Assembly (NCBI GenBank): GCA_002372465.1
Contig: DFGW01000240.1
Coordinates: forward strand, 1 to 16,013
Direction of reading: 5' to 3'
Source: Butyrivibrio sp. UBA3740
GTDB taxonomy: Bacteria; Bacillota; Clostridia; Lachnospirales; Lachnospiraceae
DNA length: 16,013 nt
Within the stretch, counting starts at the first letter, position 1. The number at the start of each line of letters is the position of its first letter. Below are positions 7,724 through 14,508 of this stretch, piece by piece. The notes under the pieces are model-generated. The model saw only the letters and a program-made list of their open reading frames with translations. It had not been told where the DNA came from and searched no databases. A program made the position numbers and the translations under genes.

Positions 7724-9406
7724 ATGATCAGAGTAAATCAGATTAAGATCCCGATAGATGTGGATAATGCGGATTGGTACAGTGACAGTGCAAAGACCTG
7801 TGAGGTGCTTTTAAGGAAAGTCGCCAGAACCCTTCGCTTAGATGAAAAGCAGATTGAGAGCCTTGAAATAGTCAAGCATTCCATTGATGCAAGGAAAAAG
7901 CCTGAGCTTTACGATATTTATGCCGTGGATGTCAGGGTTAAGGGACAGTCTGAGGAAAACCTTGTAAAAAGGTGTAAAGACAGAAATGTATCAGTTGTAA
8001 AAAACGAGGCTTATGATTTTTTCAAGAAAACAGGAATAAGCGCACCAACTGTAAATTCTGATAAAAAAATATGCATCATTGGCGCAGGCCCTGCAGGGCT
8101 TTTCTGCGGATATGAGCTGGCAAAGGCGGGACTTAAGCCTCTTGTATTAGAGCGCGGCGCAGACGTTGACAAAAGATGCGAGATTGTGGATGAATTCTGG
8201 ACTTCCTCAAATCTTGATGTTAAGACCAATGTTCAGTTTGGTGAAGGCGGAGCCGGGACCTTTTCCGACGGCAAGCTCAACACCATGGTAAAAGACAAGG
8301 AAGGCCGCGGAGCAGAAGCTTTAGATATCTTTGTAAGGTACGGCGCACCAGAGAGGATCAAATACGAATCCAAACCACACATAGGGACTGATATCCTGAA
8401 AGATGTAGTTAAGAATATAAGGCAGAGCATTATTGCTGCCGGAGGCGAGGTTTACTTCGAAAGTCAGGTGACTGACCTTGTTCTGGATAGTAACGGGGTG
8501 CTTAAGGGGCTTAAAGTTTCTGAGAAAACCTTTGAGTGTGACGCGGCTGTTCTTGCTATTGGCCACAGTGCCAGAGACACTTTTTCTATGCTTTACCAAA
8601 GGAAGGTAGAGATGCAACAAAAGCCCTTTGCTGTGGGATTTCGGGTTGAGCATCCCCAGAGCCTTATCAACAGGTCTCAGTATGGACTTCCTGATTCAAA
8701 GGCACTTCCTGCTGCGCCCTATAAACTTACCTCCACAACTGAAAGTGGCCGGGGCGTTTATTCCTTCTGTATGTGTCCCGGAGGCTATGTGGTAAATGCC
8801 TCTTCAGAGGAAGGGATGCTGGCTGTAAATGGAATGAGTTACAGTGGGCGTGATGGAGAGAATGCAAATTCTGCCATTATCATAACTGTAGATCCAAAGG
8901 ATTTTGGCTCAGATCATGTACTTGCAGGAGTTGAATTCCAACGAGGTCTTGAGAAGAAGGCCTTTGAGCTTGCAGGCGGCAAGATACCGGTGGAGCGTTA
9001 CGGAGATTTTAAAAGCGCCGTTAATGGGCAGAATAGGGAGCAGGACTTTGAAGATGGCGATTCAGTCTTTTGCACTCCCCAGATGAAGGGAGCTTTTGAA
9101 TACGCTAAGGTTCATGAGATACTTCCGGAGGAGCTTAACAAGGCCTTTGTGGAGGGCATGGAGAATTTTGGCAGGATTATCAGAGGGTATAACGACAACG
9201 GGGCCCTGGTGTCGGGAGTAGAGAGCAGAACTTCATCTCCGGTGCGCATTAATAGAGACGAGAGCGGTCAGTCCTTAAGTGTAAAGGGACTGTTTCCCTG
9301 CGGAGAAGGCGCCGGCTACGCAGGTGGTATCATGTCTGCTGCCATGGACGGAATTAGGACAGCAGAGCTGGTTGCCAAGGAGCTTTTTGGTCAAAAGAAT
9401 GCATAA
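7724..9406 (+). CDS. FAD-dependent dehydrogenase, COG2509-like
   Basis: This is a 560-residue cytoplasmic flavoprotein of the large uncharacterised FAD-dependent dehydrogenase group (COG2509). Residues 1–100 form a separate N-terminal domain, with IRVNQIKIPID at the front, I-D-A-R-K-K-P around 54–60 and Y-A-V-D-V-R-V strands. The FAD-binding Rossmann fold then starts with CIIGAGPAGLFCGYELAKAG (117–136) and E143 at the end of beta-2. A family-typical FGEGGAGTFSDGKL block is at 172–185. The closing FAD-contacting segment FPCGEGAGYAGGIMSAAMDG lies near 523–542. Start ATG at 7724 has AGAGG five bases upstream. It follows cstA by two bases and precedes the folate gene by 41. The fold and cofactor are clear; the substrate and physiological role are not known for the family. 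Confidence 0.88.
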   Translation: MIRVNQIKIPIDVDNADWYSDSAKTCEVLLRKVARTLRLDEKQIESLEIVKHSIDARKKPELYDIYAVDVRVKGQSEENLVKRCKDRNVSVVKNEAYDFFKKTGISAPTVNSDKKICIIGAGPAGLFCGYELAKAGLKPLVLERGADVDKRCEIVDEFWTSSNLDVKTNVQFGEGGAGTFSDGKLNTMVKDKEGRGAEALDIFVRYGAPERIKYESKPHIGTDILKDVVKNIRQSIIAAGGEVYFESQVTDLVLDSNGVLKGLKVSEKTFECDAAVLAIGHSARDTFSMLYQRKVEMQQKPFAVGFRVEHPQSLINRSQYGLPDSKALPAAPYKLTSTTESGRGVYSFCMCPGGYVVNASSEEGMLAVNGMSYSGRDGENANSAIIITVDPKDFGSDHVLAGVEFQRGLEKKAFELAGGKIPVERYGDFKSAVNGQNREQDFEDGDSVFCTPQMKGAFEYAKVHEILPEELNKAFVEGMENFGRIIRGYNDNGALVSGVESRTSSPVRINRDESGQSLSVKGLFPCGEGAGYAGGIMSAAMDGIRTAELVAKELFGQKNA

Positions 9407-9427
9407 GTGGTTAATTTATCATAGCCT

Positions 9428-9441
9428 TTTCAGGCCTGAAA
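9428..9441. repeat. 14-bp perfect palindrome covering the ribosome site of the folate gene
   Basis: TTTCAGGCCTGAAA is its own reverse complement. Its last three A residues are also the first bases of the Shine-Dalgarno AAAGGA (9439–9444) for the gene starting at 9448. Flanking bases extend partial symmetry (CCTTTT on the left, AAAGG on the right). It could be a dimeric-protein operator or a weak hairpin that partly hides the ribosome site, or it may be chance. Confidence 0.4.
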
Positions 9442-9447
9442 GGAATT

Positions 9448-10026
9448 ATGGATAAAAGTGTCATAAGAAAGGCATCCCTTGCAAGAAGAGATGCCCTGAC
9501 AAAAAATGAGATAGAAGAAAAAAGCCGCCTTATTTTTGAAAGACTGGTAGAGCTTCAAAGCTACAAGGATGCAGAGAATATTCTTGTTTATGTCTCTATG
9601 AGAAGTGAAGTGATGACAGGGGACATTATTCTGGATGCGCTGGCAAACGCAAAAAAGGTCTTTTGCCCCAAGGTCACAGATAAAGCAAACGGCATTATGG
9701 ATTTTGTCAGGATCTCAAGCCTGGAGGACCTTAAGGAAGGCTGCTTTGGTATCAGTGAACCGGATATAGGTGAGGACTCAGAGCTGTTTGACCCACATGA
9801 CTTGGGAAAGACACTGATGATCATGCCCGGAGCTGCCTTTGACAGGGAGAATAACAGAATCGGATATGGGGGCGGATTTTACGACAGGTTTCTGAGGACA
9901 GATGCCTCATACGAAACCATTGCTTTGGCATTTGAATGTCAGATTATTGATGAACTGATTGAAGCGGATGAATTTGATGTGAAACCGACAGTTCTTTTGA
10001 CGGAAGAAAGGGAGTTTATCAGATGA
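9448..10026 (+). CDS. 5-formyltetrahydrofolate cyclo-ligase
   Basis: The enzyme (EC 6.3.3.2) uses ATP to convert 5-formyl-THF to 5,10-methenyl-THF, returning this storage folate to one-carbon metabolism in the cytoplasm. The 192-residue protein has the normal family length. It begins with the Lys/Arg-rich helix SVIRKASLARRDAL and shows Y48-V-S-M-R-S-E. Its diagnostic signature MPGAAFDRENNRIGYGGGFYDR spans 126–147, including the glycine-rich nucleotide-binding segment G139-Y-G-G-G-F-Y-D. The start ATG at 9448 has AAAGGA a few bases upstream. The gene overlaps the following phosphatase gene by four bases (ATGA), indicating translational coupling. The assignment is secure; gene names vary between species, so none is given. 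Confidence 0.95.
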   Translation: MDKSVIRKASLARRDALTKNEIEEKSRLIFERLVELQSYKDAENILVYVSMRSEVMTGDIILDALANAKKVFCPKVTDKANGIMDFVRISSLEDLKEGCFGISEPDIGEDSELFDPHDLGKTLMIMPGAAFDRENNRIGYGGGFYDRFLRTDASYETIALAFECQIIDELIEADEFDVKPTVLLTEEREFIR

Positions 10027-10799
10027 ATACTATGATTATTGATAAAATACAGGATGTTGCAAGAGATGCAGGAGCGATAATGATAAGTGCCAAAAGGCCC
10101 AAGATCATGGAAAAGTCAGGGCACGCCAATTTCTGCACAGAGATAGATGAGAAGATACAGGCTTTTCTTATTGAGAAGCTAAAGGAAATATTGCCTGAGG
10201 CTAACTTCCTTGGAGAAGAGGACGGCCAGGATGTATTTACTTCCAAGATGGAGAGCGGCTTTTGCTTTGTGCTGGACCCTATAGACGGCACTTCCAATTT
10301 CATTTATTCCTACAGGCCCTCAGTGGTGTCCATAGGTCTTTTGCTGGATGGAAAGCCCTATATCGGAGTGGTTTACAATCCTTTTGACGATATGATGTTT
10401 TATGCAAAGAAGGGTGAGGGAGCTTTTCTTAACGATGAAAAGATAATGTCCTCGGAATTTCCGTTAAAGGACAGCCTTGCTTCTTTTGGAACTGCACCAT
10501 ATTATGAGGAGCTAAGGGACAAATCCTTTGAGATTGCCAAAAAACTGCTTCCTCTTTGCGTTGATCTTAGGCGCTCCGGAACGGCTGCCTGGGATATGTG
10601 CTGCGTGGCTGTGGGAAGGTGCGGACTGTATTTTGAGATGAAGGTTCAGCTCTGGGACTATGCTGCAGCTGCGCTAATAGCCATGGAGGCAGGGTGTACT
10701 CTGACAGACATTGAGGGAAAAGAACTTTCCTTTAAGGGAGCTACTTCCTGCATCTGCAGGTCAAGAGGCGTGAAGGAAATGCCTTCCTGCTTTGAATGA
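10023..10799 (+). CDS. Inositol monophosphatase family phosphatase
   Basis: This 258-residue protein belongs to the Mg-dependent, lithium-sensitive IMPase superfamily, which includes myo-inositol-1-phosphatase, fructose-1,6-bisphosphatase-like and CysQ/PAP phosphatases. Metal-ligand motifs are all present: G64-E-E-D, D85-P-I-D-G-T-S-N-F (85–93) and W211-D-Y-A-A near the C-terminus, along with T39-E-I-D42 in the N-terminal helix region. The start ATG at 10023 overlaps the stop of the folate gene, with AAAGGGAG seven bases upstream; a second ATG three codons on is less well spaced. Likely substrates are inositol phosphate, another sugar phosphate or 3'-phosphoadenosine phosphate, and sequence alone does not decide among them. 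It probably shares a transcript with the gene before it. Confidence 0.93.
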   Translation: MNTMIIDKIQDVARDAGAIMISAKRPKIMEKSGHANFCTEIDEKIQAFLIEKLKEILPEANFLGEEDGQDVFTSKMESGFCFVLDPIDGTSNFIYSYRPSVVSIGLLLDGKPYIGVVYNPFDDMMFYAKKGEGAFLNDEKIMSSEFPLKDSLASFGTAPYYEELRDKSFEIAKKLLPLCVDLRRSGTAAWDMCCVAVGRCGLYFEMKVQLWDYAAAALIAMEAGCTLTDIEGKELSFKGATSCICRSRGVKEMPSCFE

Positions 10800-10822
10800 T
10801 GGTGATTTGTAATTGTGTTACA

Positions 10823-10843
10823 GCGCTTTTCTGAGCGCGGGAG
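10823..10843 (+). promoter_or_regulatory. Small hairpin abutting the ribosome site of the AraC-type gene
   Basis: GCGCT (10823–10827) and AGCGC (10834–10838) form a 5-bp GC-rich stem with a six-base loop, and GGGAG (10839–10843) follows immediately, four bases before ATG 10848. An in-frame GTG at 10815 would place this hairpin inside the coding region, but that GTG has no ribosome site. It could modulate translation of the regulator; the evidence is only structural. Confidence 0.35.
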
Positions 10844-10847
10844 TTTT

Positions 10848-11789
10848 ATGGGAAGAAAGAAAAGAGATACAATTGAATTTCGGTTCTACGAGATACCACA
10901 GGGGCAGAGTTGTCTGGCCCTTCTTGGTGAGAAGTGGATCATGGTATATGGAAAAGATGACAAATATCTTCACTTTCATAATCTCTTCGAGGTGGGATAT
11001 TGCAGACACGGAGAGGGAGACCTGATACTTGATGAGAAGACCCGCAGGTATGAAAGCGCCATGGTTTCGGTGATCCCTGCCAATTATCCCCACACCACCT
11101 ATAGTCATGAGGAGAATTTCTGGGAATACATCTTCTTTGATATTGATCTGATACTTCAGCAGATATACCCGGATAATCCGTCCAAGCAGGCAGAAGCCAG
11201 GGAGATAGCCAATAAGAGAGCAGATCTGTTCTACGAGTATCAGCATCCTGAGATGGCTGAGATCGTTAAAAGGATCATGGAGGAGATGAGGGATAAAAAG
11301 CCTTATTACATCGAGACTACAAACAGTCTTCTCAGGGCTTTTGTCATGCTCCTTATCAGATTCCAGACTACCAGAGATGCTGACGGAGGCGGTTTTAAGG
11401 ATGTGGAGGACAGAGGCGCTGTCATGAGTATCAGGCCGGCCCTTGAATATATTGACAGGGAGTATGCCGGGAACATCAAGGTGGCAGAGCTTGCGGAGTG
11501 CTGCAACTTGAGTGAGGCTCATTTCAGGAGGATTTTCCAGGACGGAATCAACATGACTCCCATGGATTACCTGAATCTTGTCAGGATACAGAAGGCCTGC
11601 ATGATAATGAACAAGACAGATCACTCCATGGAAGTAGTGGCCTGCGAGTGCGGATTTACCACATTTTCCACCTTTAACAGGAACTTCAGGAAGTTCCTCA
11701 ACACATCGCCTTATCAGTGGAAGAAGAACAAGGACAATTACACCAATAAGCTTTTGGACTATAAGATCAATGCCCTGAAGGGCTGGTGA
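10848..11789 (+). CDS. AraC-family transcriptional regulator
   Basis: This is a 313-residue sugar-type AraC regulator. Residues about 12–100 form the cupin-like sensing domain, seen from HFHNLFEVGYCRHGEGDLIL (42–61) and the later P81-H-T-T-Y. The C-terminal DNA-binding domain covers about 196–293. Its first helix-turn-helix is KVAELAECCNLSEAHFRRIF (211–230), and the second is within VACECGFTTFSTFNRNFRKF (264–283), with the family ending TSPYQWKK. I choose ATG 10848, preceded by GGGAG, over the upstream GTG at 10815. The gene ends at a strong intrinsic terminator and directly precedes the sugar-uptake operon on the same strand, so control of that operon, with a sugar as inducer, is the natural inference. 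It starts 48 bases after the phosphatase gene and may be read from the same transcript or from its own promoter. Confidence 0.93.
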   Translation: MGRKKRDTIEFRFYEIPQGQSCLALLGEKWIMVYGKDDKYLHFHNLFEVGYCRHGEGDLILDEKTRRYESAMVSVIPANYPHTTYSHEENFWEYIFFDIDLILQQIYPDNPSKQAEAREIANKRADLFYEYQHPEMAEIVKRIMEEMRDKKPYYIETTNSLLRAFVMLLIRFQTTRDADGGGFKDVEDRGAVMSIRPALEYIDREYAGNIKVAELAECCNLSEAHFRRIFQDGINMTPMDYLNLVRIQKACMIMNKTDHSMEVVACECGFTTFSTFNRNFRKFLNTSPYQWKKNKDNYTNKLLDYKINALKGW

Positions 11790-11806
11790 TTACTTTAAAT
11801 TTCTTA

Positions 11807-11820
11807 AACGTTTTCGTTCA
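11807..11820. promoter_or_regulatory. AACGTTTTCGTTCA motif, candidate operator (copy 1)
   Basis: This 14-mer contains the inverted repeat AACG-TTTT-CGTT. A related 14-mer at 11924–11937 agrees at 11 of 14 positions. The bases just upstream, TTAAACGTTTTC, also resemble the core of a CcpA cre site (consensus TGWAANCGNTNWCA), but with three mismatches. It sits about 75 bases upstream of the -10 element of the sugar operon, a plausible place for an activator such as the AraC-type protein encoded just before it. Confidence 0.35.
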
Positions 11821-11845
11821 CAATTTGGACATATATGATTGAAAA

Positions 11846-11880
11846 TGCACATTTTAGAGAATAAAATGTGTATTTTTTTT
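11846..11880 (+). terminator. Rho-independent terminator after the AraC-type gene
   Basis: CACATTTTA (11848–11856) pairs perfectly with TAAAATGTG (11862–11870) around a GAGAA loop. One G·T and one T–A pair extend the stem outward (11846–11847 with 11871–11872). Eight consecutive T residues follow at 11873–11880. The stem is AT-rich, but its length and the T-tract make a convincing intrinsic terminator, separating the regulator gene from the sugar operon. Confidence 0.85.
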
Positions 11881-11898
11881 ATTTCATCTTGTTATAAT
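11870..11898 (+). promoter_or_regulatory. Extended -10 promoter of the sugar-uptake operon
   Basis: A perfect TATAAT at 11893–11898 is preceded by TGT (11890–11892), giving an extended -10 element. The -35 position at 17-base spacing (11870–11875) reads GTATTT, a poor match that overlaps the terminator T-tract. That suggests a promoter relying on the extended -10 or on an activator. Transcription would begin near 11905, leaving a leader of about 130 nt before the binding-protein ATG. Confidence 0.75.
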
Positions 11899-11914
11899 GT
11901 ACATATAACCGGAT

Positions 11915-11933
11915 CGGAAATCGAACGTTTCCG
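11915..11933. promoter_or_regulatory. Inverted repeat just downstream of the transcription start
   Basis: CGGAAA (11915–11920) and TTTCCG (11928–11933) are perfect inverted repeats separated by seven bases, and a T·G pair inside would extend the stem to seven. It lies about +10 to +29 from the inferred start, so it may be an operator acting as a roadblock or a 5'-end RNA hairpin. The second AACGTTT-type motif (11924–11937) overlaps its right arm. Confidence 0.45.
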
Positions 11934-11937
11934 TCAA
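11924..11937. promoter_or_regulatory. AACGTTTCCGTCAA motif, candidate operator (copy 2)
   Basis: This is the partner of the 14-mer at 11807, identical at 11 of 14 positions and in the same orientation, 117 bases away, so the two copies bracket the promoter. AraC-family proteins often bind such direct repeats. The match is short and partly shared with the inverted repeat at 11915–11933, so it remains a candidate only. Confidence 0.3.
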
Positions 11938-11973
11938 AGTGTATAAGTCAATGTTAAATTTTACTCATCTGAC

Positions 11974-12009
11974 ATTTGACCGGTGCATTTAGCGGTTAAA
12001 TTTATTTTT
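11974..12009 (+). promoter_or_regulatory. Terminator-like leader hairpin before the binding-protein gene
   Basis: ATTTGACCG (11974–11982) pairs with CGGTTAAAT (11993–12001) as a 9-bp stem with one G·U pair and a ten-base loop. A T-rich run (TTATTTTT, 12002–12009) follows directly. The structure lies in the leader, upstream of the ribosome site AGGGAGGG (12021–12028). It could be an attenuator or a partial terminator, or simply a leader hairpin; the large loop and modest GC content make efficient termination uncertain. No known riboswitch was recognised. Confidence 0.4.
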
Positions 12010-12036
12010 CTAATTTCATTAGGGAGGGTAATCAAA

Positions 12037-13434
12037 ATGAAAAGAAAAGCATTATCAATTTTCCTTGCATCAGCTATGTCTCTTTCAATGTTAGCCGGAT
12101 GCGGAAGCGCAGCAGACAACGGATCAGCTCCTGCTGATACAACAGAGTCAGCTCCTGCAGACACAGCTACAGAAGCAGCACCTGCAGATACAGCTACAGA
12201 TACTGCAGCTACAGCTGATGTTGCAGCAGAGGGTGAGCATGAGCTTTCAGTTTATGCTTGGGATAAGAACTTCAATATTCCTGCTCTTGAGGCAGCTGAG
12301 AAGGCTTATCAGACAGTAGATCCTGACTTCAAGCTTAACATCATTGAGCAGTCTGCTTCATCTGACGTTGAGAACGCAATCACACTTGCAGCTTCATCAG
12401 GTGACTACTCACAGCTTCCTGATATCGTTCTTTTCCAGGATCACTACATCCAGAACTATGTTATCAACTATCCTGATGCATGGATGGATCTTGAGGATGC
12501 AGGCATTGACTGGTCAGATTTCGGAGCTGAGAAGCTTTCTTATTCAACAGTTAACGGCAAGCACTACGGAGCTCCTGTTGATAACGGAACATCAATCTTT
12601 GCTTATCGTACAGACATTCTTGAAGAGTGCGGATACACACTTGATGATGTAACAGGAATCACATGGGATCGTTGGCTTGAGATTGGCCGTGATGTAAAGG
12701 CTAAGACAGGTAAGTACCTCGTTTCTATGGACCACAACGGTGATGATCTTCCTTACATGATGATGCAGGCTGAAGGAAAGTCACAGTGGAAGGACGGCGC
12801 TCCTAACTTTGTTAACAACGAAGAGCTTAAGGCAATCCTTAACGTAATCATCACAGGTGCTAAGGACGGCGTTATCTACCTTTGCAATGACTGGTCAGAG
12901 TACACAGATACATCAATCATTGGCGACCAGGTTGCAGGTGTATTCAATGGTAACTGGATCATTCCTACAATGGAACAGGTTTCTGAGAACAGCGGTAAGT
13001 GGGCAATCACAACAGCTCCTACACTTTCAGGTAAGCCAGGATACGCTGCAAACGGCGGTTCTTCACTCTATGTAACAGGCAACTGTTCAAAGCCTGAGCT
13101 TGCAAAGGCATTCCTTGCATACACATTCGGTGGTGGAGAAGGTGCTATGGCTACATATGATGACGCTCTTCGTAACGGTGGTGTTATCACATGCTGCATC
13201 TCAGCTTCTAAGTCAGATGTTTACCAGGAAGGCGTTGACTTCTTCAATGGTCAGCCTATCTACACAGACATCGTTGCTATGGGTGCAAACGTTCCTGTTG
13301 TTGAGCAGAACGACTACCACTACACAGCACGTACATACATCCAGGCTGCTATCACAAACGTAATCAATGGTTCAGACCTTGATACAGAGCTTCAGCAGGC
13401 TGAGGACCAGGTTAAGTTCGAGATGGGACTCTAA
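12037..13434 (+). CDS. ABC sugar transporter solute-binding lipoprotein
   Basis: This 465-residue extracellular lipoprotein captures a sugar and delivers it to the two permeases encoded downstream. The signal peptide is MKRK plus a hydrophobic stretch ending in the lipobox L19-A-G-C22. A low-complexity Ala/Pro/Asp/Thr linker (about 23–66) tethers the mature domain to the membrane. The folded part starts at HELSVYAWDKNF and looks like family 1 (MalE/UgpB-type) binding proteins, with GVFNGNWIIP and W-A-I-T-T-A-P-T-L-S-G in the usual ligand-cleft region. The start ATG at 12037 has an excellent AGGGAGGG eight bases upstream; the frame opens earlier at 11983 but without signals. Threonine is encoded almost only by ACA and codon choice is far narrower than in the genes upstream, a mark of very high expression. 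The ligand is inferred to be a galactoside from the beta-galactosidase gene. Confidence 0.94.
   Translation: MKRKALSIFLASAMSLSMLAGCGSAADNGSAPADTTESAPADTATEAAPADTATDTAATADVAAEGEHELSVYAWDKNFNIPALEAAEKAYQTVDPDFKLNIIEQSASSDVENAITLAASSGDYSQLPDIVLFQDHYIQNYVINYPDAWMDLEDAGIDWSDFGAEKLSYSTVNGKHYGAPVDNGTSIFAYRTDILEECGYTLDDVTGITWDRWLEIGRDVKAKTGKYLVSMDHNGDDLPYMMMQAEGKSQWKDGAPNFVNNEELKAILNVIITGAKDGVIYLCNDWSEYTDTSIIGDQVAGVFNGNWIIPTMEQVSENSGKWAITTAPTLSGKPGYAANGGSSLYVTGNCSKPELAKAFLAYTFGGGEGAMATYDDALRNGGVITCCISASKSDVYQEGVDFFNGQPIYTDIVAMGANVPVVEQNDYHYTARTYIQAAITNVINGSDLDTELQQAEDQVKFEMGL
12127..12219 (+). repeat. Imperfect tandem repeat encoding the lipoprotein linker
   Basis: Three degenerate units encode A-P-A-D-T-T-E-S, A-P-A-D-T-A-T-E-A and A-P-A-D-T-A-T-D-T, just after the lipidated cysteine. 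The units differ at synonymous positions (GAT/GAC, GCT/GCA), so they are not a fresh duplication. Such repeats can change in copy number by slippage and would then alter tether length. Confidence 0.7.
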
Positions 13435-13546
13435 GCACTTAACGAGGTCTTGTCGAGTTTAGTGCGAAGAGTTGTTCTGGCGAGCGAAGCGAGAGCAGAA
13501 CTTCCTTAGCCAAATGGCAACGCACTACTGGGTGGAAACACAATAT
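13435..13546. other. Structured non-coding spacer between binding protein and first permease
   Basis: No gene is visible in this stretch. It holds several imperfect inverted repeats. GCACT (13435–13439) pairs with AGTGC (13461–13465), with AAC/GTT pairing continuing inside. GTTCTG (13474–13479) pairs with CAGAAC (13496–13501). GCCAAATGGC (13509–13518) is palindromic apart from its central AA. The centre contains the purine-rich GCGAGCGAAGCGAG. Its composition is unlike the coding sequence on either side, and it could be a dispersed intergenic repeat or an mRNA-stabilising structure. Confidence 0.45.
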
Positions 13547-13576
13547 GGGGAATCGGAATTCCGGTTCCCCATTTTT
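13547..13576 (+). terminator. Intercistronic terminator-like hairpin after the binding-protein gene
   Basis: GGGGAATCGG (13547–13556) pairs with CCGGTTCCCC (13561–13570) as a 10-bp stem with one T·G pair and an AATT loop, followed by ATTTTT (13571–13576). It is GC-rich and terminator-like, with a short T-tract. In binding-protein operons such a structure usually lets most transcripts end here while some read through into the permease genes. That fits the much higher expected amount of binding protein. Confidence 0.7.
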
Positions 13577-13608
13577 AAAAGGTAAAGTTTTTTAAAAGGG
13601 GAATAACA

Positions 13609-14508
13609 ATGGAAAAGAAGAATAAAATGGGGCTTTTAGCCAAGCAAAAGGCTGCAGGATGGCTCTTTTTGGTTCTTGCATCCGCAATGATCATTGTAAT
13701 GAGCTTCTATCCAATGGTACAGGCTCTGATAACTTCATTCAAGACCGGTTCATCGGCCAACATGCAGTGGGCATCACCACTTATTTACAACTACAAGAGA
13801 ATGTTCCAGGATAAGATGTTCATGAAATCCGTTGGCAACACATTTTTGTATCTGATCGTTCAGGTACCTATAATGCTTGTCCTTGCTATTTTACTTGCAC
13901 AGCTTCTTAACAATAAGGATCTGAAATTCCGCGGTCTTTTCCGTACATTCATTTTCCTTCCCTGTGCAGTATCACTTGTTTCATACGCCCTGATCTTCAG
14001 GACAATCTTTGCAACACAGGGTCTTATAAACATAGTTCTTACTAATCTGGGTATCATTTCAGAGGGTATCAACTGGCTTGGTACAACATCAACCGCAAGA
14101 ATTGTTATTATCATAGCCCTGATCTGGAGATGGACAGGCTACAACATGGTATTCTATCTTGCAGGCTTACAGAACATCGAATATTCAGTGTATGAGGCAG
14201 CCAAGATCGATGGAGCTAACGGCTGGAAGACTTTCTGGTATGTAACAGTTCCGCTTCTCAGACCTGTAATCATCATGACCTTCATCATGTCAATCAACGG
14301 AACACTTCAGCTCTTTGATGAATCCGTCAACCTGACAAACGGTGGACCGGCCAATACTACGATCACAATGTCTCATTACATTTACAATAACTCATTTGGA
14401 CAGGGTGTAGCTAACTTTGGTTATGCATCTGCTATGTCATTCTTCGTATTCATCCTGGTAGCCATACTTGCATTTATTAATCTGAAAGTAGGTGATACAC
14501 GTGACTAA
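13609..14508 (+). CDS. ABC sugar transporter permease, MalF/UgpA type
   Basis: This 299-residue membrane protein is one of two channel-forming subunits of the sugar importer. It has about six membrane segments, with the first at roughly 17–40. The cytoplasmic EAA loop, which docks onto the ATPase, reads E196-A-A-K-I-D-G-A-N-G and runs on to VPLLRP (214–219), matching the binding-protein-dependent transport signature. N-L-T-N-G-G-P near residues 244–250 is also typical of sugar permeases of this class. The start ATG at 13609 has AAAAGGGGA six bases upstream. It lies after the intercistronic hairpin and overlaps the second permease gene by eight bases if that starts at GTG 14501. No ATP-binding subunit is in the window. 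Confidence 0.95.
   Translation: MEKKNKMGLLAKQKAAGWLFLVLASAMIIVMSFYPMVQALITSFKTGSSANMQWASPLIYNYKRMFQDKMFMKSVGNTFLYLIVQVPIMLVLAILLAQLLNNKDLKFRGLFRTFIFLPCAVSLVSYALIFRTIFATQGLINIVLTNLGIISEGINWLGTTSTARIVIIIALIWRWTGYNMVFYLAGLQNIEYSVYEAAKIDGANGWKTFWYVTVPLLRPVIIMTFIMSINGTLQLFDESVNLTNGGPANTTITMSHYIYNNSFGQGVANFGYASAMSFFVFILVAILAFINLKVGDTRD

Noticed and set aside
10818..11624. Open frame of 268 codons on the minus strand opposite the AraC-type gene
   Set aside because: The plus strand encodes clear AraC motifs throughout; the reverse frame shows no family pattern and no start signals.
11803..11816. CcpA cre site before the sugar operon
   Set aside because: Three mismatches to the consensus, including the outer TG and final A; kept only as part of the AACGTTT motif candidate.
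11983..12036. Upstream in-frame start for the binding protein
   Set aside because: It would put 18 extra residues before a textbook lipoprotein signal peptide, and the strong AGGGAGGG precedes ATG 12037.
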